64,000 bases of DNA from JALSNL01 sp036479585 (GCA_965224785.1 OZ245062.1:372001-436000); one strand, 5' to 3'. Shown: positions 16,423-25,140, numbered from the stretch's first letter. Made by a program: numbers and translations. The notes: generated by a model not told the origin, from the letters alone.

Positions 16423-17401
16423 ACAAATTAAATTAAGTAAACTTAAAACCACCGAAAAAATTAAACATTATTTATTGTTGGTTAAGTTAGTAGTTAAAAC
16501 TGCAAAGTCTGGTAAGCAGTATTTGGATCTACAATTGCGAGATGATTCTCTTTCGTTAAATGCAAAAATGTGGGCAAACTTCGAAACTTTTTTACTTGCT
16601 GCAAAAGAGGGAAGTATTGTTAAAGTCCTTGGTACCATTGACGAATTCAATAATCAGCCACAAATAAAAATTGATAGAATAAGAAATATTTCCGCTGAAG
16701 ATAATGTTTCGATTGATGATTTCCTTCCTAAGTCAGTTAGACCAATTGAAGAAATGGAGAAAGATCTTGATGATGTTAGAAAATCTATAAAAACAGAAGT
16801 GCTAAGAGAATTAGTAAATAAAATCTTTACAGAAGAAAATTATAGTAAGTATAAAAGAGCTCCAGCCGGAAAGGCTTGGCATCATGCCTATATTGGTGGC
16901 TTGCTAGAACACACTTTAGAAATTGTAAAAATTTGTGATTTGATGTGTAGCATACATCCAAATGTAAATAGAGATTTAATTTTAACCGGAGCAATTTTAC
17001 ATGACTTTGGAAAAATTGAAGAGCTAGAATTTACATCGGGATTTGATTATACAGACAAAGGAAATCTACTTGGGCATATTGTAATAATAGCAACAATTAT
17101 TGAAAAAACTGCTTCCCAAATTAATAACTTTCCTGAAGATATTAAAACTCAGCTTATCCATTTGGTTCTTAGCCACCAAGGTAAACTAGAGTATGCCTCT
17201 CCGGTTGTGCCTAAAACTTTAGAAGCAATTATACTTTACCAAGCAGATGAACTTAGTGCAAAAACAAATGCTTACAAGGGTGCGATAAATGCTGAACAAA
17301 ACAGCGAAGCACATTGGACAAGGTATTTGCCTTTAGCTGGAACAGCTTTGTTCATTCCGCAAAAATCAGATGATGAAGAATTTAAGGATACTTTGTTTTA
17401 G
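16415..17401 (+). CDS. 3'-5' exoribonuclease YhaM-like, OB and HD domains
   Basis: 328 residues. An OB-fold nucleic-acid-binding domain (about 1-90, KTAKSGKQYLDLQLRDDS) precedes an HD phosphohydrolase domain. Metal ligands are visible in WHHAYIGGLLEHTLE (near 153) and ILHDFGKIEEL (near 193), and LSHQGKLEYASPVVP later. YhaM-type enzymes trim RNA, and sometimes DNA, from the 3' end in the cytosol. It overlaps the NusG-like gene by 8 bases, so the two are translationally coupled, an RNA-synthesis/RNA-decay pairing. Confidence 0.88.
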   Translation: MDKQIKLSKLKTTEKIKHYLLLVKLVVKTAKSGKQYLDLQLRDDSLSLNAKMWANFETFLLAAKEGSIVKVLGTIDEFNNQPQIKIDRIRNISAEDNVSIDDFLPKSVRPIEEMEKDLDDVRKSIKTEVLRELVNKIFTEENYSKYKRAPAGKAWHHAYIGGLLEHTLEIVKICDLMCSIHPNVNRDLILTGAILHDFGKIEELEFTSGFDYTDKGNLLGHIVIIATIIEKTASQINNFPEDIKTQLIHLVLSHQGKLEYASPVVPKTLEAIILYQADELSAKTNAYKGAINAEQNSEAHWTRYLPLAGTALFIPQKSDDEEFKDTLF

Positions 17402-17421
17402 AATAGCTGGAAGTTAAATCA

Positions 17422-18156
17422 ATGGATTTCGACAAAAAATTAATTATAAAATTAAAAGAAGCAAACTCTATTGTTTTCTTTACCGGAGCTGGTATATCAG
17501 CAGAAAGTGGCATCTCTACATTTAGAGGTAAGGATGGTTTATGGAATAAATTAAAACCCGAAGAGCTTGCAAACTTTGATGCCTTTATGAAAAATCCAAA
17601 TATGGTTTGGGAGTGGTATCAATATAGAAGAGATATTATTAGTAGAACAAAACCCAATGCCGGACATGAAACAATTGTAAAATTTGAAAAAATTTTTAAT
17701 GTTACAGTAGTTACTCAAAATGTAGATAACTTACATGGCAGAGCTGGAAGTAAAAATATTTATGAATTACACGGAAACATAGAAAGAAATTTTTGTATTG
17801 ATTGCAAAACTTTTTTTAGTGAAGATGAAATTATGTCCGGGCAAAATGTGCGTGCATGTAAAATGTGTGGAGGAATGATAAGACCAGATGTTGTATGGTT
17901 TGGAGAAAATTTACCTCAAGATATTTTTAATAAAGCGGAACAAAAAGCAAAAGAGTGTGATATTTGTTTTATTGTCGGAACATCAGCTGTTGTTTATCCA
18001 GCGGCACATATTCCTATTACGGCAAAGCAAAATGGAGCATACTTAGTCGAAATAAATATAGAACAAACCGAAATCACTTCAAATGTTGATTGTCTTTTAT
18101 TGGGAAAGTCTGGAGAAGTACTACCCAAACTACTTGCAACTATTAACGAAGATTAG
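17422..18156 (+). CDS. cobB: NAD-dependent protein deacylase (sirtuin)
   Basis: 244 residues, Sir2 family; removes acyl groups from lysines using NAD. FTGAGISAESGISTFRG (residues 20-36) binds NAD, TQNVDNLHGRAG is near 103, the catalytic His is in ELHGN (near 121), and two CxxC pairs (CIDC and CKMC) form the zinc site. RPDVVWFGENLP and FIVGTSAVVYPAA complete the NAD site. It follows the YhaM-like gene by 20 bases and precedes a cupin gene by 31 bases; probably one operon. Confidence 0.95.
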   Translation: MDFDKKLIIKLKEANSIVFFTGAGISAESGISTFRGKDGLWNKLKPEELANFDAFMKNPNMVWEWYQYRRDIISRTKPNAGHETIVKFEKIFNVTVVTQNVDNLHGRAGSKNIYELHGNIERNFCIDCKTFFSEDEIMSGQNVRACKMCGGMIRPDVVWFGENLPQDIFNKAEQKAKECDICFIVGTSAVVYPAAHIPITAKQNGAYLVEINIEQTEITSNVDCLLLGKSGEVLPKLLATINED

Positions 18157-18187
18157 TTTATAAGACAAGAATCTAAATAGAAAAAAA

Positions 18188-18559
18188 ATGAAAAATAAAA
18201 TTGTAACCATAAATCTTGAAGAAAAATTTAATTCGTTTAATGATTTTTGGAATCCAAAAATTGTTGGGGAATTAAATGAGCAATTTGTAAAAGTAGTCAA
18301 GGTTAAAGATGAATTTGTATCGCACAAACATGAAAATGAAGATGAGTTATTTTTAGTAATTGAAGGAAAACTTCTGATGGAATTAGAAGATGAAACTCTT
18401 GAAATCAATTCAGGCGAGTTTGTCATAATTCCTAAAGGAACAATTCATAAACCTATTGGAATTGGTGAGGTGAAAGTATTGCTGTTTGAACCTAAAGCAA
18501 TTTTGAATACTGGTAATAAGACAAATAAGTTTACAGTTAATAAGCTAAAAAAAATATGA
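18188..18559 (+). CDS. Cupin domain protein
   Basis: 123-residue single cupin. The metal-binding motif HKHENEDELFLVIEGKLLME (about 43-62) supplies two His and a Glu, and IPKGTIHKP gives the second-motif His. Likely a small metal-binding enzyme or sensor; substrate unknown. It overlaps the next gene by 4 bases (ATGA) and follows the sirtuin closely. Confidence 0.85.
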   Translation: MKNKIVTINLEEKFNSFNDFWNPKIVGELNEQFVKVVKVKDEFVSHKHENEDELFLVIEGKLLMELEDETLEINSGEFVIIPKGTIHKPIGIGEVKVLLFEPKAILNTGNKTNKFTVNKLKKI

Positions 18560-19167
18560 AACTAAAATACATAGTCATACTTCTTTTATCTCTTGTCTTA
18601 AATCTATTTGGACAAAATGGAGAAAAAAAGTCTGGTTACATCTCAATTCATGCAGGAGCATATACAATTCTTTCTTATAATTATAATAAATATTATGACT
18701 CAAAATACGGTACTATATTTGGAGCAAGTCTTGGAATTCCATTAAGTAGTAAAATTCGTTTGTTCAGCAAAATTAGTTATTTTGAAAATAATGGTATTCC
18801 AACTTCCGATGTGACTGGATTGAAAGAAGGTACTTCAATATTAAAACAAGTATTAATTAATGGTGGAATGCAATTTAAAATTGCAAATTCAAAAGTAGTA
18901 AACCTTTATCTACAAACCGGATTAACCCTTGCTATTATTGACGAAGAACGAAAAAATAAGAAAGGTAATTTTACTTATGAGATTGAGGGTAACGGAAATT
19001 TAGGAATTTTTATTGGTAGTATTTTAGAAATTAAATTTGGTAATAGTCCGTTTTCCATAACTGGAGAGTTTAATTATATCTATTCTTGGTCGCCACTTTT
19101 AGAGTATGATGAAACATATAATGCAGTTAGTTTTGTTACTGGAATAAGATATTATTTTGGTAGATAA
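18556..19167 (+). CDS. Predicted outer-membrane beta-barrel protein
   Basis: 203 residues with a signal peptide (MKLKYIVILLLSLVLNLFGQ) and alternating polar/apolar strands rich in Tyr, Gly and Asn, ending VTGIRYYFGR, as in small outer-membrane beta-barrels of Bacteroidota. No conserved family recognised. It is the last gene of the run beginning at 15886 (4-base overlap with the cupin gene). Function unknown. Confidence 0.65.
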   Translation: MKLKYIVILLLSLVLNLFGQNGEKKSGYISIHAGAYTILSYNYNKYYDSKYGTIFGASLGIPLSSKIRLFSKISYFENNGIPTSDVTGLKEGTSILKQVLINGGMQFKIANSKVVNLYLQTGLTLAIIDEERKNKKGNFTYEIEGNGNLGIFIGSILEIKFGNSPFSITGEFNYIYSWSPLLEYDETYNAVSFVTGIRYYFGR

Positions 19168-19329
19168 ATATTTTAAATACTCCTTCCTATAACCTTACAT
19201 TATAAAATTATTACGACAAAACCTTTAGCTTAAATTCATCAAATTATATTCGATGCTATATCTTGTTATATGGCAGAGATTATTTTTTGGGCAAAAAAAA
19301 TATTTTTGAAGTAAATTGGGCATACTGTC

Positions 19330-19755
19330 ATGGCATTTCTATGGAGAAAAACTATGAGTGTTGGCAATGACGCTATTGATCATGGTCATCGTTATCTTAT
19401 AGGTTATGTGAATACAATTGAGTTGATATTACACTCACCAATTGATAAGGAACTTTTAATTGAAGCTCTTGATCAATTATATGAGGAAACAGTAAAACAT
19501 TTCCGAAAAGAAGAAGTGATTCAAAGAAAAATTGAATTTCCGCAAACTCTTCATCATAGACGCGAGCATAAGAAATTATTAGAACAGTTGAATGATGCAA
19601 GAACAAAAATTATTGATTGTAATAGTTTGGAAGGTTTACTTGAATATGCACCAGAGCTAATAATGTTTTTACGGAATTGGTTAGTGGATCATGTATTTCA
19701 CGAGGATATGTTGCTAAAACCTTTTTTTAGTAAATACCCAAAAGGTTATTCGTAA
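19330..19755 (+). CDS. Bacteriohemerythrin
   Basis: 141-residue oxygen-binding di-iron four-helix bundle. Iron ligands are visible: His in DHGHRYL (near 19), HFRKEE (near 57), HHRREHKK (near 77), and HVFHEDM (near 125). Probably stores, carries or senses oxygen or NO in the cytosol. The gene is alone, with 160 bases of AT-rich DNA before it. A TATTTTTG at 19301 resembles a -7 element but has no TTG at the right distance. Confidence 0.92.
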   Translation: MAFLWRKTMSVGNDAIDHGHRYLIGYVNTIELILHSPIDKELLIEALDQLYEETVKHFRKEEVIQRKIEFPQTLHHRREHKKLLEQLNDARTKIIDCNSLEGLLEYAPELIMFLRNWLVDHVFHEDMLLKPFFSKYPKGYS

Positions 19756-19777
19756 TTTTTAGGGAAATCTCCAAAAG

Positions 19778-20197
19778 TTATTTGTTAAAATAAATCTCTT
19801 CTTCAGCATAAGTATTTTCAGTTTCAAACACCTTTACTTTTATACTGGAAATATTGTTTGGCAAGTTAGAATTTTTAATTTTATCTAAAAAATAATTACA
19901 CAAATTTTCTGCTGTTGATTCGTAATTAATTTTTACATGATTAGAATCTAGTTTTTTTAATGCTTCAAGTAAAGCGGTGTCTTTATCCCAAACTAATACT
20001 GTATGGTCTAACTCTTCAACAATTGGTGCAACAAGTTCTTTCACATCAAAATAGTCTATTACCATTCCAGTAGGTTCTACTTTACCTGTAAACTCAACTA
20101 ATAATTTATAGGAATGACCATGAAGGTTATAGCATTTACCTTTGTGACATTGTAATCTGTGACCCATTTCCCATCTAAATTCTTTAGCTATTTTCAT
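19778..20197 (-). CDS. queD: 6-carboxy-5,6,7,8-tetrahydropterin synthase QueD
   Basis: 139 residues; converts dihydroneopterin triphosphate to 6-carboxytetrahydropterin in queuosine/7-deazaguanine synthesis. Zinc His residues appear in MGHRLQ and LHGHSY, with the catalytic Cys in CYNLHGHSY. The end ETENTYAEEEIYF is typical of QueD. It overlaps queE by 4 bases, which fixes the pathway. A second, eukaryote-like PTPS homologue is at 54876. Confidence 0.93.
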   Translation of the reverse strand: MKIAKEFRWEMGHRLQCHKGKCYNLHGHSYKLLVEFTGKVEPTGMVIDYFDVKELVAPIVEELDHTVLVWDKDTALLEALKKLDSNHVKINYESTAENLCNYFLDKIKNSNLPNNISSIKVKVFETENTYAEEEIYFNK

Positions 20198-20832
20198 ACG
20201 CCTCTTTTATTTGGATCCCAAATTTGTTTATGTAATTGTGTTTGAAATCTTACATGAAGATTATCTTTTAGTATCCACTCTGCTAGTTTTTCGTTTTCTA
20301 TTTCTCCAAATACTGGTGAGAAAAGTACTTTGCACTTTTTAGTTAAATCATATTTCTCAATTATGTTTTTTGACCAATCGAAATCTTCTTTATTACCAAT
20401 TACAAATTTAACTTCATCATTTGGTTTTAAGAAGTTGATGTTTTTATAATAATTTTTCTTTTCCATTTTGCTAGATGGACATTTTAAATCCAATATCACT
20501 TTTACTTTATTATCTATACTTTCTATAGGTAAACTTCCACCCGTTTCTAGCATAACTTCATAATCTAATTTACAAAGTTCTTCCATCAATGTAAGGCATT
20601 CTTCTTGCATTAAAGGTTCACCGCCAGTTACTTCAACAAGATTGCATTTATACTTTTTCACTTCAGTAATTATTTCATCTATTGAAAAATCATTTCCTTC
20701 GTAAAAGGCATATTCAGAATCGCAATAAGAACATCTTAAGTTACAATAAGTTAAGCGAATAAAAATACATGGCAATCCAGCATTTGTACTTTCACCTTGA
20801 ATAGAATAGAATATTTCGTTTATTTTAATCAA
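20194..20832 (-). CDS. queE: 7-carboxy-7-deazaguanine synthase QueE
   Basis: Radical-SAM enzyme that contracts the pterin ring to 7-carboxy-7-deazaguanine, the step after QueD. 212 residues. The cluster motif YCNLRCSYCDSEYAF (near 29-43) has the CxxxCxxC spacing; EVTGGEPLMQEE near residue 67 is the SAM-binding stretch. It precedes queD in one minus-strand operon (4-base overlap). It diverges from rpsT and its promoter must lie within about 50-110 bases shared with the rpsT promoter. Confidence 0.94.
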   Translation of the reverse strand: MIKINEIFYSIQGESTNAGLPCIFIRLTYCNLRCSYCDSEYAFYEGNDFSIDEIITEVKKYKCNLVEVTGGEPLMQEECLTLMEELCKLDYEVMLETGGSLPIESIDNKVKVILDLKCPSSKMEKKNYYKNINFLKPNDEVKFVIGNKEDFDWSKNIIEKYDLTKKCKVLFSPVFGEIENEKLAEWILKDNLHVRFQTQLHKQIWDPNKRGV

Positions 20833-20884
20833 TTATTTTTCTTTGTAAAATGGACTGTAAAGATACAAATTTTAATAAATTTTA

Positions 20885-20915
20885 TTGCTACAAAAAAATA
20901 ATTATTGTATATTTA
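20885..20915 (+). promoter_or_regulatory. Predicted promoter of rpsT (TTG-N20-TAtaTTTA)
   Basis: TTG at 20885-20887 and TATATTTA at 20908-20915, 20 bases apart, followed by CCAACTA. The same TTGTATrTTTACCAACTA block precedes cmk. Predicted leader of about 25 bases. Confidence 0.55.
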
Positions 20916-20945
20916 CCAACTAAACTAAAATTGATAAGGCGACTG

Positions 20946-21209
20946 ATGGCAAATCACAAATCAGCTATAAAAAGAATTAGATCAAACGAACGAAGACGTG
21001 TAAGAAATAAAGCTTCACTTTCTAGAGTAAAGACACTAGTGAAAAATGTTTTTGATTCCAAAGAACAAGAAAAAGGTACTGCAAATTTTAAAGTGGCTGT
21101 ATCTTATTTAGATAAAATAGTTTGTAAGGGAAGAATACCAAAAAATACCGCGAGTAGAAAAAAAGCTCAAATGGCAAAGTTTGTTAACGCTTTGTCTGCT
21201 ACAGCTTAG
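20946..21209 (+). CDS. rpsT: 30S ribosomal protein bS20
   Basis: 87-residue basic helical protein that binds 16S rRNA. It begins MANHKSAIKRIRSNERRR, the classic bS20 N-terminus, and contains KNTASRKKAQM near the end. The frame is open to 20850, but the family start is the ATG at 20946, and the promoter predicted at 20885-20915 makes the upstream extension impossible. Followed by an intrinsic terminator. Confidence 0.96.
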   Translation: MANHKSAIKRIRSNERRRVRNKASLSRVKTLVKNVFDSKEQEKGTANFKVAVSYLDKIVCKGRIPKNTASRKKAQMAKFVNALSATA

Positions 21210-21235
21210 TATTCTAAAAGAGAATTATAATTAAG

Positions 21236-21268
21236 GCAATATCATTTTAATGGTATTGCTTTTTTTTT
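21236..21268 (+). terminator. Intrinsic terminator of rpsT
   Basis: GCAATATCA / TGGTATTGC stem (one G-U pair) with a six-base loop, followed by nine T residues, 27 bases after the rpsT stop. Confidence 0.78.
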
Positions 21269-21369
21269 GCTTTAGAAATAGCTAATAGAATTGTATAATA
21301 GTTGTTTTCCAAAGCTGTCATCACCAAAAAAAATGTTGTAATAATTATATTGTAGTCTATTTAAAATAA

Positions 21370-21402
21370 ACGTACCAGGCACTTTGAGAATACCTGGTAC
21401 GT
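21370..21402. repeat. CCAGG-core hairpin, copy 2
   Basis: ACGTACCAGG / CCTGGTACGT, a perfect 10-bp stem around GCACTTTGAGAATA, between convergent genes. Related in core and position to the hairpins at 12995, 25009 and 58155. At 21427-21444 there is a further short palindrome, ATCACGGAGCCGTGAT. Confidence 0.6.
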
Positions 21403-21495
21403 GAGCATAGAAAATATTTGTAAATTATCACGGAGCCGTGATGTTTTTCAACATCCCCCCAAAACAGCTCGGCTTACCCGAAGGCAAAATTTAGT

Positions 21496-22923
21496 TTAAT
21501 TGAAGATAACTTCTGGTTTTAACCATTGTTCAATTGTCATTTTCATAAAAGATATATTTATTGGTTTTGATATGTAATCATTCATTCCAGCATCTAAACA
21601 TTTTTCTCTATCCTTCATACTTGATCTTGCAGTTGCAGCAATAACTGGTATGTTTCTTAAATGTTCTTCAAGATTTCTAATTTCCTTTGTTGCTTCCAAA
21701 CCACTTATTCCGGGAAGTTCAATATCCATTAAAACTAAGTCGAATTTATTTGTTTTTACTTGTTCAATTGCTTCTTCACCAGTTTCAATTGCAAACACAT
21801 TATAGCCAGCTTTTTCTAAAAGCTTTATTTCTACTTCTTGATTCATAGGATTATCTTCAACTAAAAGAATATTTTTTTCTAGACTATTTTGCACATCAAA
21901 ATTAGTAAATGTAAAATCTATAATTTCTTCATTAGGTGTGTCAAGAACTTCAGTTGATGTATTTTCTTCAACTTGACTACTGATATCTTTATTAGTGTTT
22001 ATTTCTTTTTCAGTTTCAAAATTTTGATCTATAGTTTGAACAAGATGCTCTCCTGCTTTTTTTGCGTTTTTTGTATATTCAATTAATTCTTCTTCTGTTT
22101 CGTAGTGATGATTCTCAATTAAAGTTAAAAATCCAAAAATAGAATTTAATGGCGATTTTAAATCGTGAATAATTTTTGAATTTTGTTCTTCTGTATTCGT
22201 ATCGTTTAAGTTTTCATTTTCCGCAATCAAAAGTTCAGTTTTAAGTCTTTCAATTTCTTCTGCAATTGTTTTCTCTTTCAAGTGTTGCGAAGTAACATCT
22301 ATTAAAGAACCTTCTATTGTTTTTGTTACTGGAAAAAATTTAGTTGACATATTTACATAAATGATTTCCCCTTTTGTGTTAGTTAATTGTAACCGATAAT
22401 TTTCCAGTTGTTTTTTGTTTTCAAGTTTTAGAAGAATGTGTTTCTTTATTTTTTTATTCTTTATTAAATCATCAAAGAAATTAAGTGAACTTGAATTGTC
22501 TAAACCTAGTAAAGTTATCATCGATTTATTGTTACAAATAAAATTACCATCTATTGATATTTTGAAATATGGAATGATGGAATCTTTGAGCGAAATGTCT
22601 GTAGAAATATTTTCATTTTTTTTATTTTTAACTAATTTTAATTTGTATGATTTTGAATTGTTGCGAATTGAGCCAAGAAGAAAAGTAGATAAAGAAATAA
22701 AACCAACTACTGTAAACAAAAATTCATTTCTATATGCTTGGATAATCTCAATATTTAATACATATAGAGCTACAACAGAAATAGCGAAAACATAATTGAT
22801 GAAAACTAAAACTTTCATTTTTGAAAAATAAGCATCAGTTTTTTGAGTACTATTTTTATGTGATTCTGTTCTTGAATTATTTTGATCAAAATTGATGACT
22901 TTTAATGCTTGATTCATATTCAA
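21496..22923 (-). CDS. Hybrid sensor protein with DHp and receiver but no ATPase domain
   Basis: 475 residues. Two transmembrane segments (about 37-57 and 67-86), a PAS-like domain (about 115-215), a coiled linker, a DHp helix with H-box HDLKSPLN (His253), then about 60 acidic low-complexity residues and a receiver domain (351-475) with phospho-acceptor Asp400 in LVLMDIELPG and DYISKP near the end. The HATPase_c domain (N, G1, G2 boxes) that should follow the DHp is absent, with no room for it. It therefore cannot phosphorylate itself and may act as a phosphorelay partner or membrane-bound response regulator. Stands alone. Confidence 0.83.
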   Translation of the reverse strand: MNMNQALKVINFDQNNSRTESHKNSTQKTDAYFSKMKVLVFINYVFAISVVALYVLNIEIIQAYRNEFLFTVVGFISLSTFLLGSIRNNSKSYKLKLVKNKKNENISTDISLKDSIIPYFKISIDGNFICNNKSMITLLGLDNSSSLNFFDDLIKNKKIKKHILLKLENKKQLENYRLQLTNTKGEIIYVNMSTKFFPVTKTIEGSLIDVTSQHLKEKTIAEEIERLKTELLIAENENLNDTNTEEQNSKIIHDLKSPLNSIFGFLTLIENHHYETEEELIEYTKNAKKAGEHLVQTIDQNFETEKEINTNKDISSQVEENTSTEVLDTPNEEIIDFTFTNFDVQNSLEKNILLVEDNPMNQEVEIKLLEKAGYNVFAIETGEEAIEQVKTNKFDLVLMDIELPGISGLEATKEIRNLEEHLRNIPVIAATARSSMKDREKCLDAGMNDYISKPINISFMKMTIEQWLKPEVIFN

Positions 22924-22929
22924 TAACTT

Positions 22930-22960
22930 TTGTTTTGTTAATATATTATGTTTATCTTTG
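22930..22960 (+). promoter_or_regulatory. Predicted promoter of the PAP2 gene (TTG-N20-TAtcTTTG)
   Basis: TTG at 22930-22932 and a perfect TATCTTTG at 22953-22960, spaced by 20. Transcript would have a leader of about 85 bases to the GTG at 23051. Confidence 0.6.
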
Positions 22961-23050
22961 GCGTACTATCGGCACTCTAAAGACCTTGTTAAGTGATATA
23001 AATTTACGTGTGAGGTAGGACAAACTATCATTAAAAAAGTGAATTAAAAC

Positions 23051-23608
23051 GTGACAGATATACTCTATTCCATCGATTTAGCTATATTTTACTTCATAAA
23101 TCATACATTGTCAAATCCACTGTTTGATAAATTTTTCCCATTTATAACTGATGTAAATCATTGGTTTGTTGCCTATATAATTCTTTGGTTTATTCTTTTA
23201 CTAAAGGGAGGAAGAATAGGAAAAGTTGCTGCCATTGTGATGATATTTTTAGTCGCAACATCCGACCAAGTGAGTAGTAACTTGTTGAAAAATTTCTTTG
23301 AAAGAATTAGACCTAACAATTATATAAATGATGTTAATCTATTAATAGGTAATACAAAGTCTTTTTCATTTCCATCTTCCCACGCAGTTAATAATTTTGC
23401 AGTTGCAGTTTTTATTTCAAAACTGTATCCAAAACTAAAATGGATTTTATTTATTACCGCTTTCCTTATGGCTTTTTCAAGACCTTATGTTGGTGTTCAT
23501 TATCCGTTCGATATTTTTATGGGTGCTATTATTGGCTCACTTATCGGTTATGGTTTCGCAATAATTGCAAAAAGAATAGATTCGTATTTCATAGATAAAA
23601 AATCTTAA
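23051..23608 (+). CDS. PAP2 superfamily membrane phosphatase
   Basis: 185-residue integral membrane protein with about five helices. The PAP2 catalytic motifs are KNFFERIRPNN (KxxxxxxRP, near 78), SFPSSHAVN (PSGH-like; near 98) and SRPYVGVHYPFD (SRxxxxxHxxxD, near 137). It should dephosphorylate a lipid phosphate such as undecaprenyl pyrophosphate or phosphatidylglycerol phosphate on the outer face of the inner membrane. It starts with GTG at 23051. Substrate is not determined by sequence. Confidence 0.9.
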   Translation: MTDILYSIDLAIFYFINHTLSNPLFDKFFPFITDVNHWFVAYIILWFILLLKGGRIGKVAAIVMIFLVATSDQVSSNLLKNFFERIRPNNYINDVNLLIGNTKSFSFPSSHAVNNFAVAVFISKLYPKLKWILFITAFLMAFSRPYVGVHYPFDIFMGAIIGSLIGYGFAIIAKRIDSYFIDKKS

Positions 23609-23642
23609 TACTATTTTGTTGAACAGAATCCTTTTGAGTAAA

Positions 23643-23673
23643 TTGAACATAAAATAATTTCACACTATAAAAT
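23643..23673 (+). promoter_or_regulatory. Possible promoter of the AMP nucleosidase gene
   Basis: TTG at 23643-23645 and TATAAAAT at 23666-23673, 20 bases apart. The -7 element deviates from TAnnTTTG, so this is a weaker candidate. Confidence 0.35.
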
Positions 23674-23682
23674 ATTTAGGAT

Positions 23683-24456
23683 ATGAAAACAAAATTAGAC
23701 ATTGCTAAAAACTGGTTTCCAAGATATACAGGAACAAACGTAGATGAGCTTGGAGATTACTTACTACTTACAAACTTTAATAACTATGTTACTAAGTTTG
23801 CAGAACAATTTAATTGTGATATAAAAGGAATTGGCAGACCAATGCAAACTGCTACCAATAAAGATGGATTGTCAATTATCAACTTTGGAATTGGTTCTGC
23901 TAATGCTGCAACAATAATGGATTTGCTAATTGCTAGAAGACCAAAAGGAATTCTTTTTCTTGGTAAGTGTGGCGGACTAAAAAAATCAACTGAGCTAGGT
24001 CACTTCATTCTTCCAACAGCTGCAATTAGGGGAGAAGGAACAAGTAACGATTATATGCCTCCGGAAGTTCCTGCACTTCCTTCTTTTAAGTTGCACAAGT
24101 TTGTCTCTGATAAAATCATTCAACACAAAATGGAATATAGAACTGGAGTTGTTTATACAACCAACCGAAGATTGTGGGAATGGGATAATGATTTTAAAGA
24201 CTATTTAAGAAATTTAGGAACAATTGGAATTGATATGGAAACCGCAACCATTTTTATTGCGGGTTATACAAACCATATTGTTAGAGGTGCTTTGTTGTTG
24301 GTCTCAGATTTACCAATGGTTCCCGAAGGAGTAAAAACTGAAGAGTCTGATGAATTGGTTACGCAAAATTTTGTTGATTTACACTTGCAAATTGGTATTG
24401 AAGCTATGACGGATATTAATGGAAAAGGTGAGATTATTAAGCATTATACATTTTAA
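23683..24456 (+). CDS. amn: AMP nucleosidase
   Basis: 257 residues, phosphorylase/nucleosidase superfamily; splits AMP into adenine and ribose 5-phosphate in the cytosol. The short Bacteroidota-type form is recognised by MKTKLDIAKNWFPRYTGT at the start, FLGKCGGLKKSTELGHFILP near 92 and GIDMETATIF near 183 (ribose-binding Glu). The long E. coli-type N-terminal regulatory domain is absent, as normal in this branch. Monocistronic by spacing. Confidence 0.88.
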   Translation: MKTKLDIAKNWFPRYTGTNVDELGDYLLLTNFNNYVTKFAEQFNCDIKGIGRPMQTATNKDGLSIINFGIGSANAATIMDLLIARRPKGILFLGKCGGLKKSTELGHFILPTAAIRGEGTSNDYMPPEVPALPSFKLHKFVSDKIIQHKMEYRTGVVYTTNRRLWEWDNDFKDYLRNLGTIGIDMETATIFIAGYTNHIVRGALLLVSDLPMVPEGVKTEESDELVTQNFVDLHLQIGIEAMTDINGKGEIIKHYTF

Positions 24457-24483
24457 TTTGGTATTTAATTTTCGAGAATTGAC

Positions 24484-24514
24484 TTGACAAACAAAATAAT
24501 TGCAACTATTTTAC
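24484..24514 (+). promoter_or_regulatory. Predicted promoter (TTG-N20-TAttTTAC)
   Basis: TTG at 24484-24486 and TATTTTAC at 24507-24514, spaced by 20, upstream of the small secreted protein gene at 24554. Confidence 0.45.
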
Positions 24515-24553
24515 TTTCTAGATGTCTAAATAATGAACCGATTGGAGGTTATT

Positions 24554-24976
24554 ATGAAATTAAAAATATCAGTATTTATATTAGTTAGTTTGTTTTTAAC
24601 TATTTCTATAAATTCTCAAAATGGAATAAACGAAGCAGAAGTAAAAGCTTCACTCACAAATCTTTTTGATTTATCAAAATCTAAAAGTTATGAAGAAGCA
24701 TCATCATCTTTGGCTTATGATGGGAAAGATGAAAAAAAAACAGATAAAATCGCATTAAATTTTGCAGATAAAAAAGAAAAAAAATCTGTAAAAAGAAAAT
24801 GTAAAAAAATAAAAGCTTATTTGGATCTAAGTGATTCCTATGAGTACGATGGCTTTACTGGCAAAGACAACAACGGAACGCTAAAAGTTAATTTTAAAAG
24901 TGGCGATCAAGAACTCAAAATTTCTTTCACTTTTGTCAAGGTTAGTGGTAAAGTATTACTCTCAAGTTTTAAGTAG
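24554..24976 (+). CDS. Small secreted protein of unknown function
   Basis: 140 residues with a signal peptide (MKLKISVFILVSLFLTISIN) and a lysine-rich mature part (DEKKTDKIALNFADKKEKK region). The C-terminal half looks like a small alpha-beta domain, ending KVSGKVLLSSFK. No family recognised with confidence. GGAGG at 24544-24548 places the start at 24554, although the frame opens at 24533. A hairpin at 25009-25049 probably ends its transcript. Confidence 0.7.
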   Translation: MKLKISVFILVSLFLTISINSQNGINEAEVKASLTNLFDLSKSKSYEEASSSLAYDGKDEKKTDKIALNFADKKEKKSVKRKCKKIKAYLDLSDSYEYDGFTGKDNNGTLKVNFKSGDQELKISFTFVKVSGKVLLSSFK

Positions 24977-25008
24977 AATCTATTAAAAAAACATCAAATA
25001 TTAAATAA

Positions 25009-25049
25009 AAATGCCAGACACTTTTTTAATTAAAAAATGCCTGGCATTT
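25009..25049. repeat. GCCAG-core hairpin, copy 3
   Basis: AAATGCCAG / CTGGCATTT arms (9 bp) enclose a second palindrome TTTTTTAA-TTAAAAAA. Same core as the hairpins at 12995, 21370 and 58155; here it separates two genes in tandem and may terminate the first. Confidence 0.6.
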
Positions 25050-25140
25050 GACATTTAGACCAAAATTAATTTCTGATATTAGTTTTATTTAATTGAAAAT
25101 TATAAATTGTATTACTACAATAATAATTTCAACAAAACTA

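Noticed and set aside
19301..19308. TATTTTTG as promoter of the hemerythrin gene
   Set aside because: No TTG at 19-21 bases upstream; only one half of the motif is present in AT-rich DNA.
20850..20945. N-terminal extension of rpsT
   Set aside because: The family begins with MANHKSAIK at 20946, and the predicted promoter lies within the extension.
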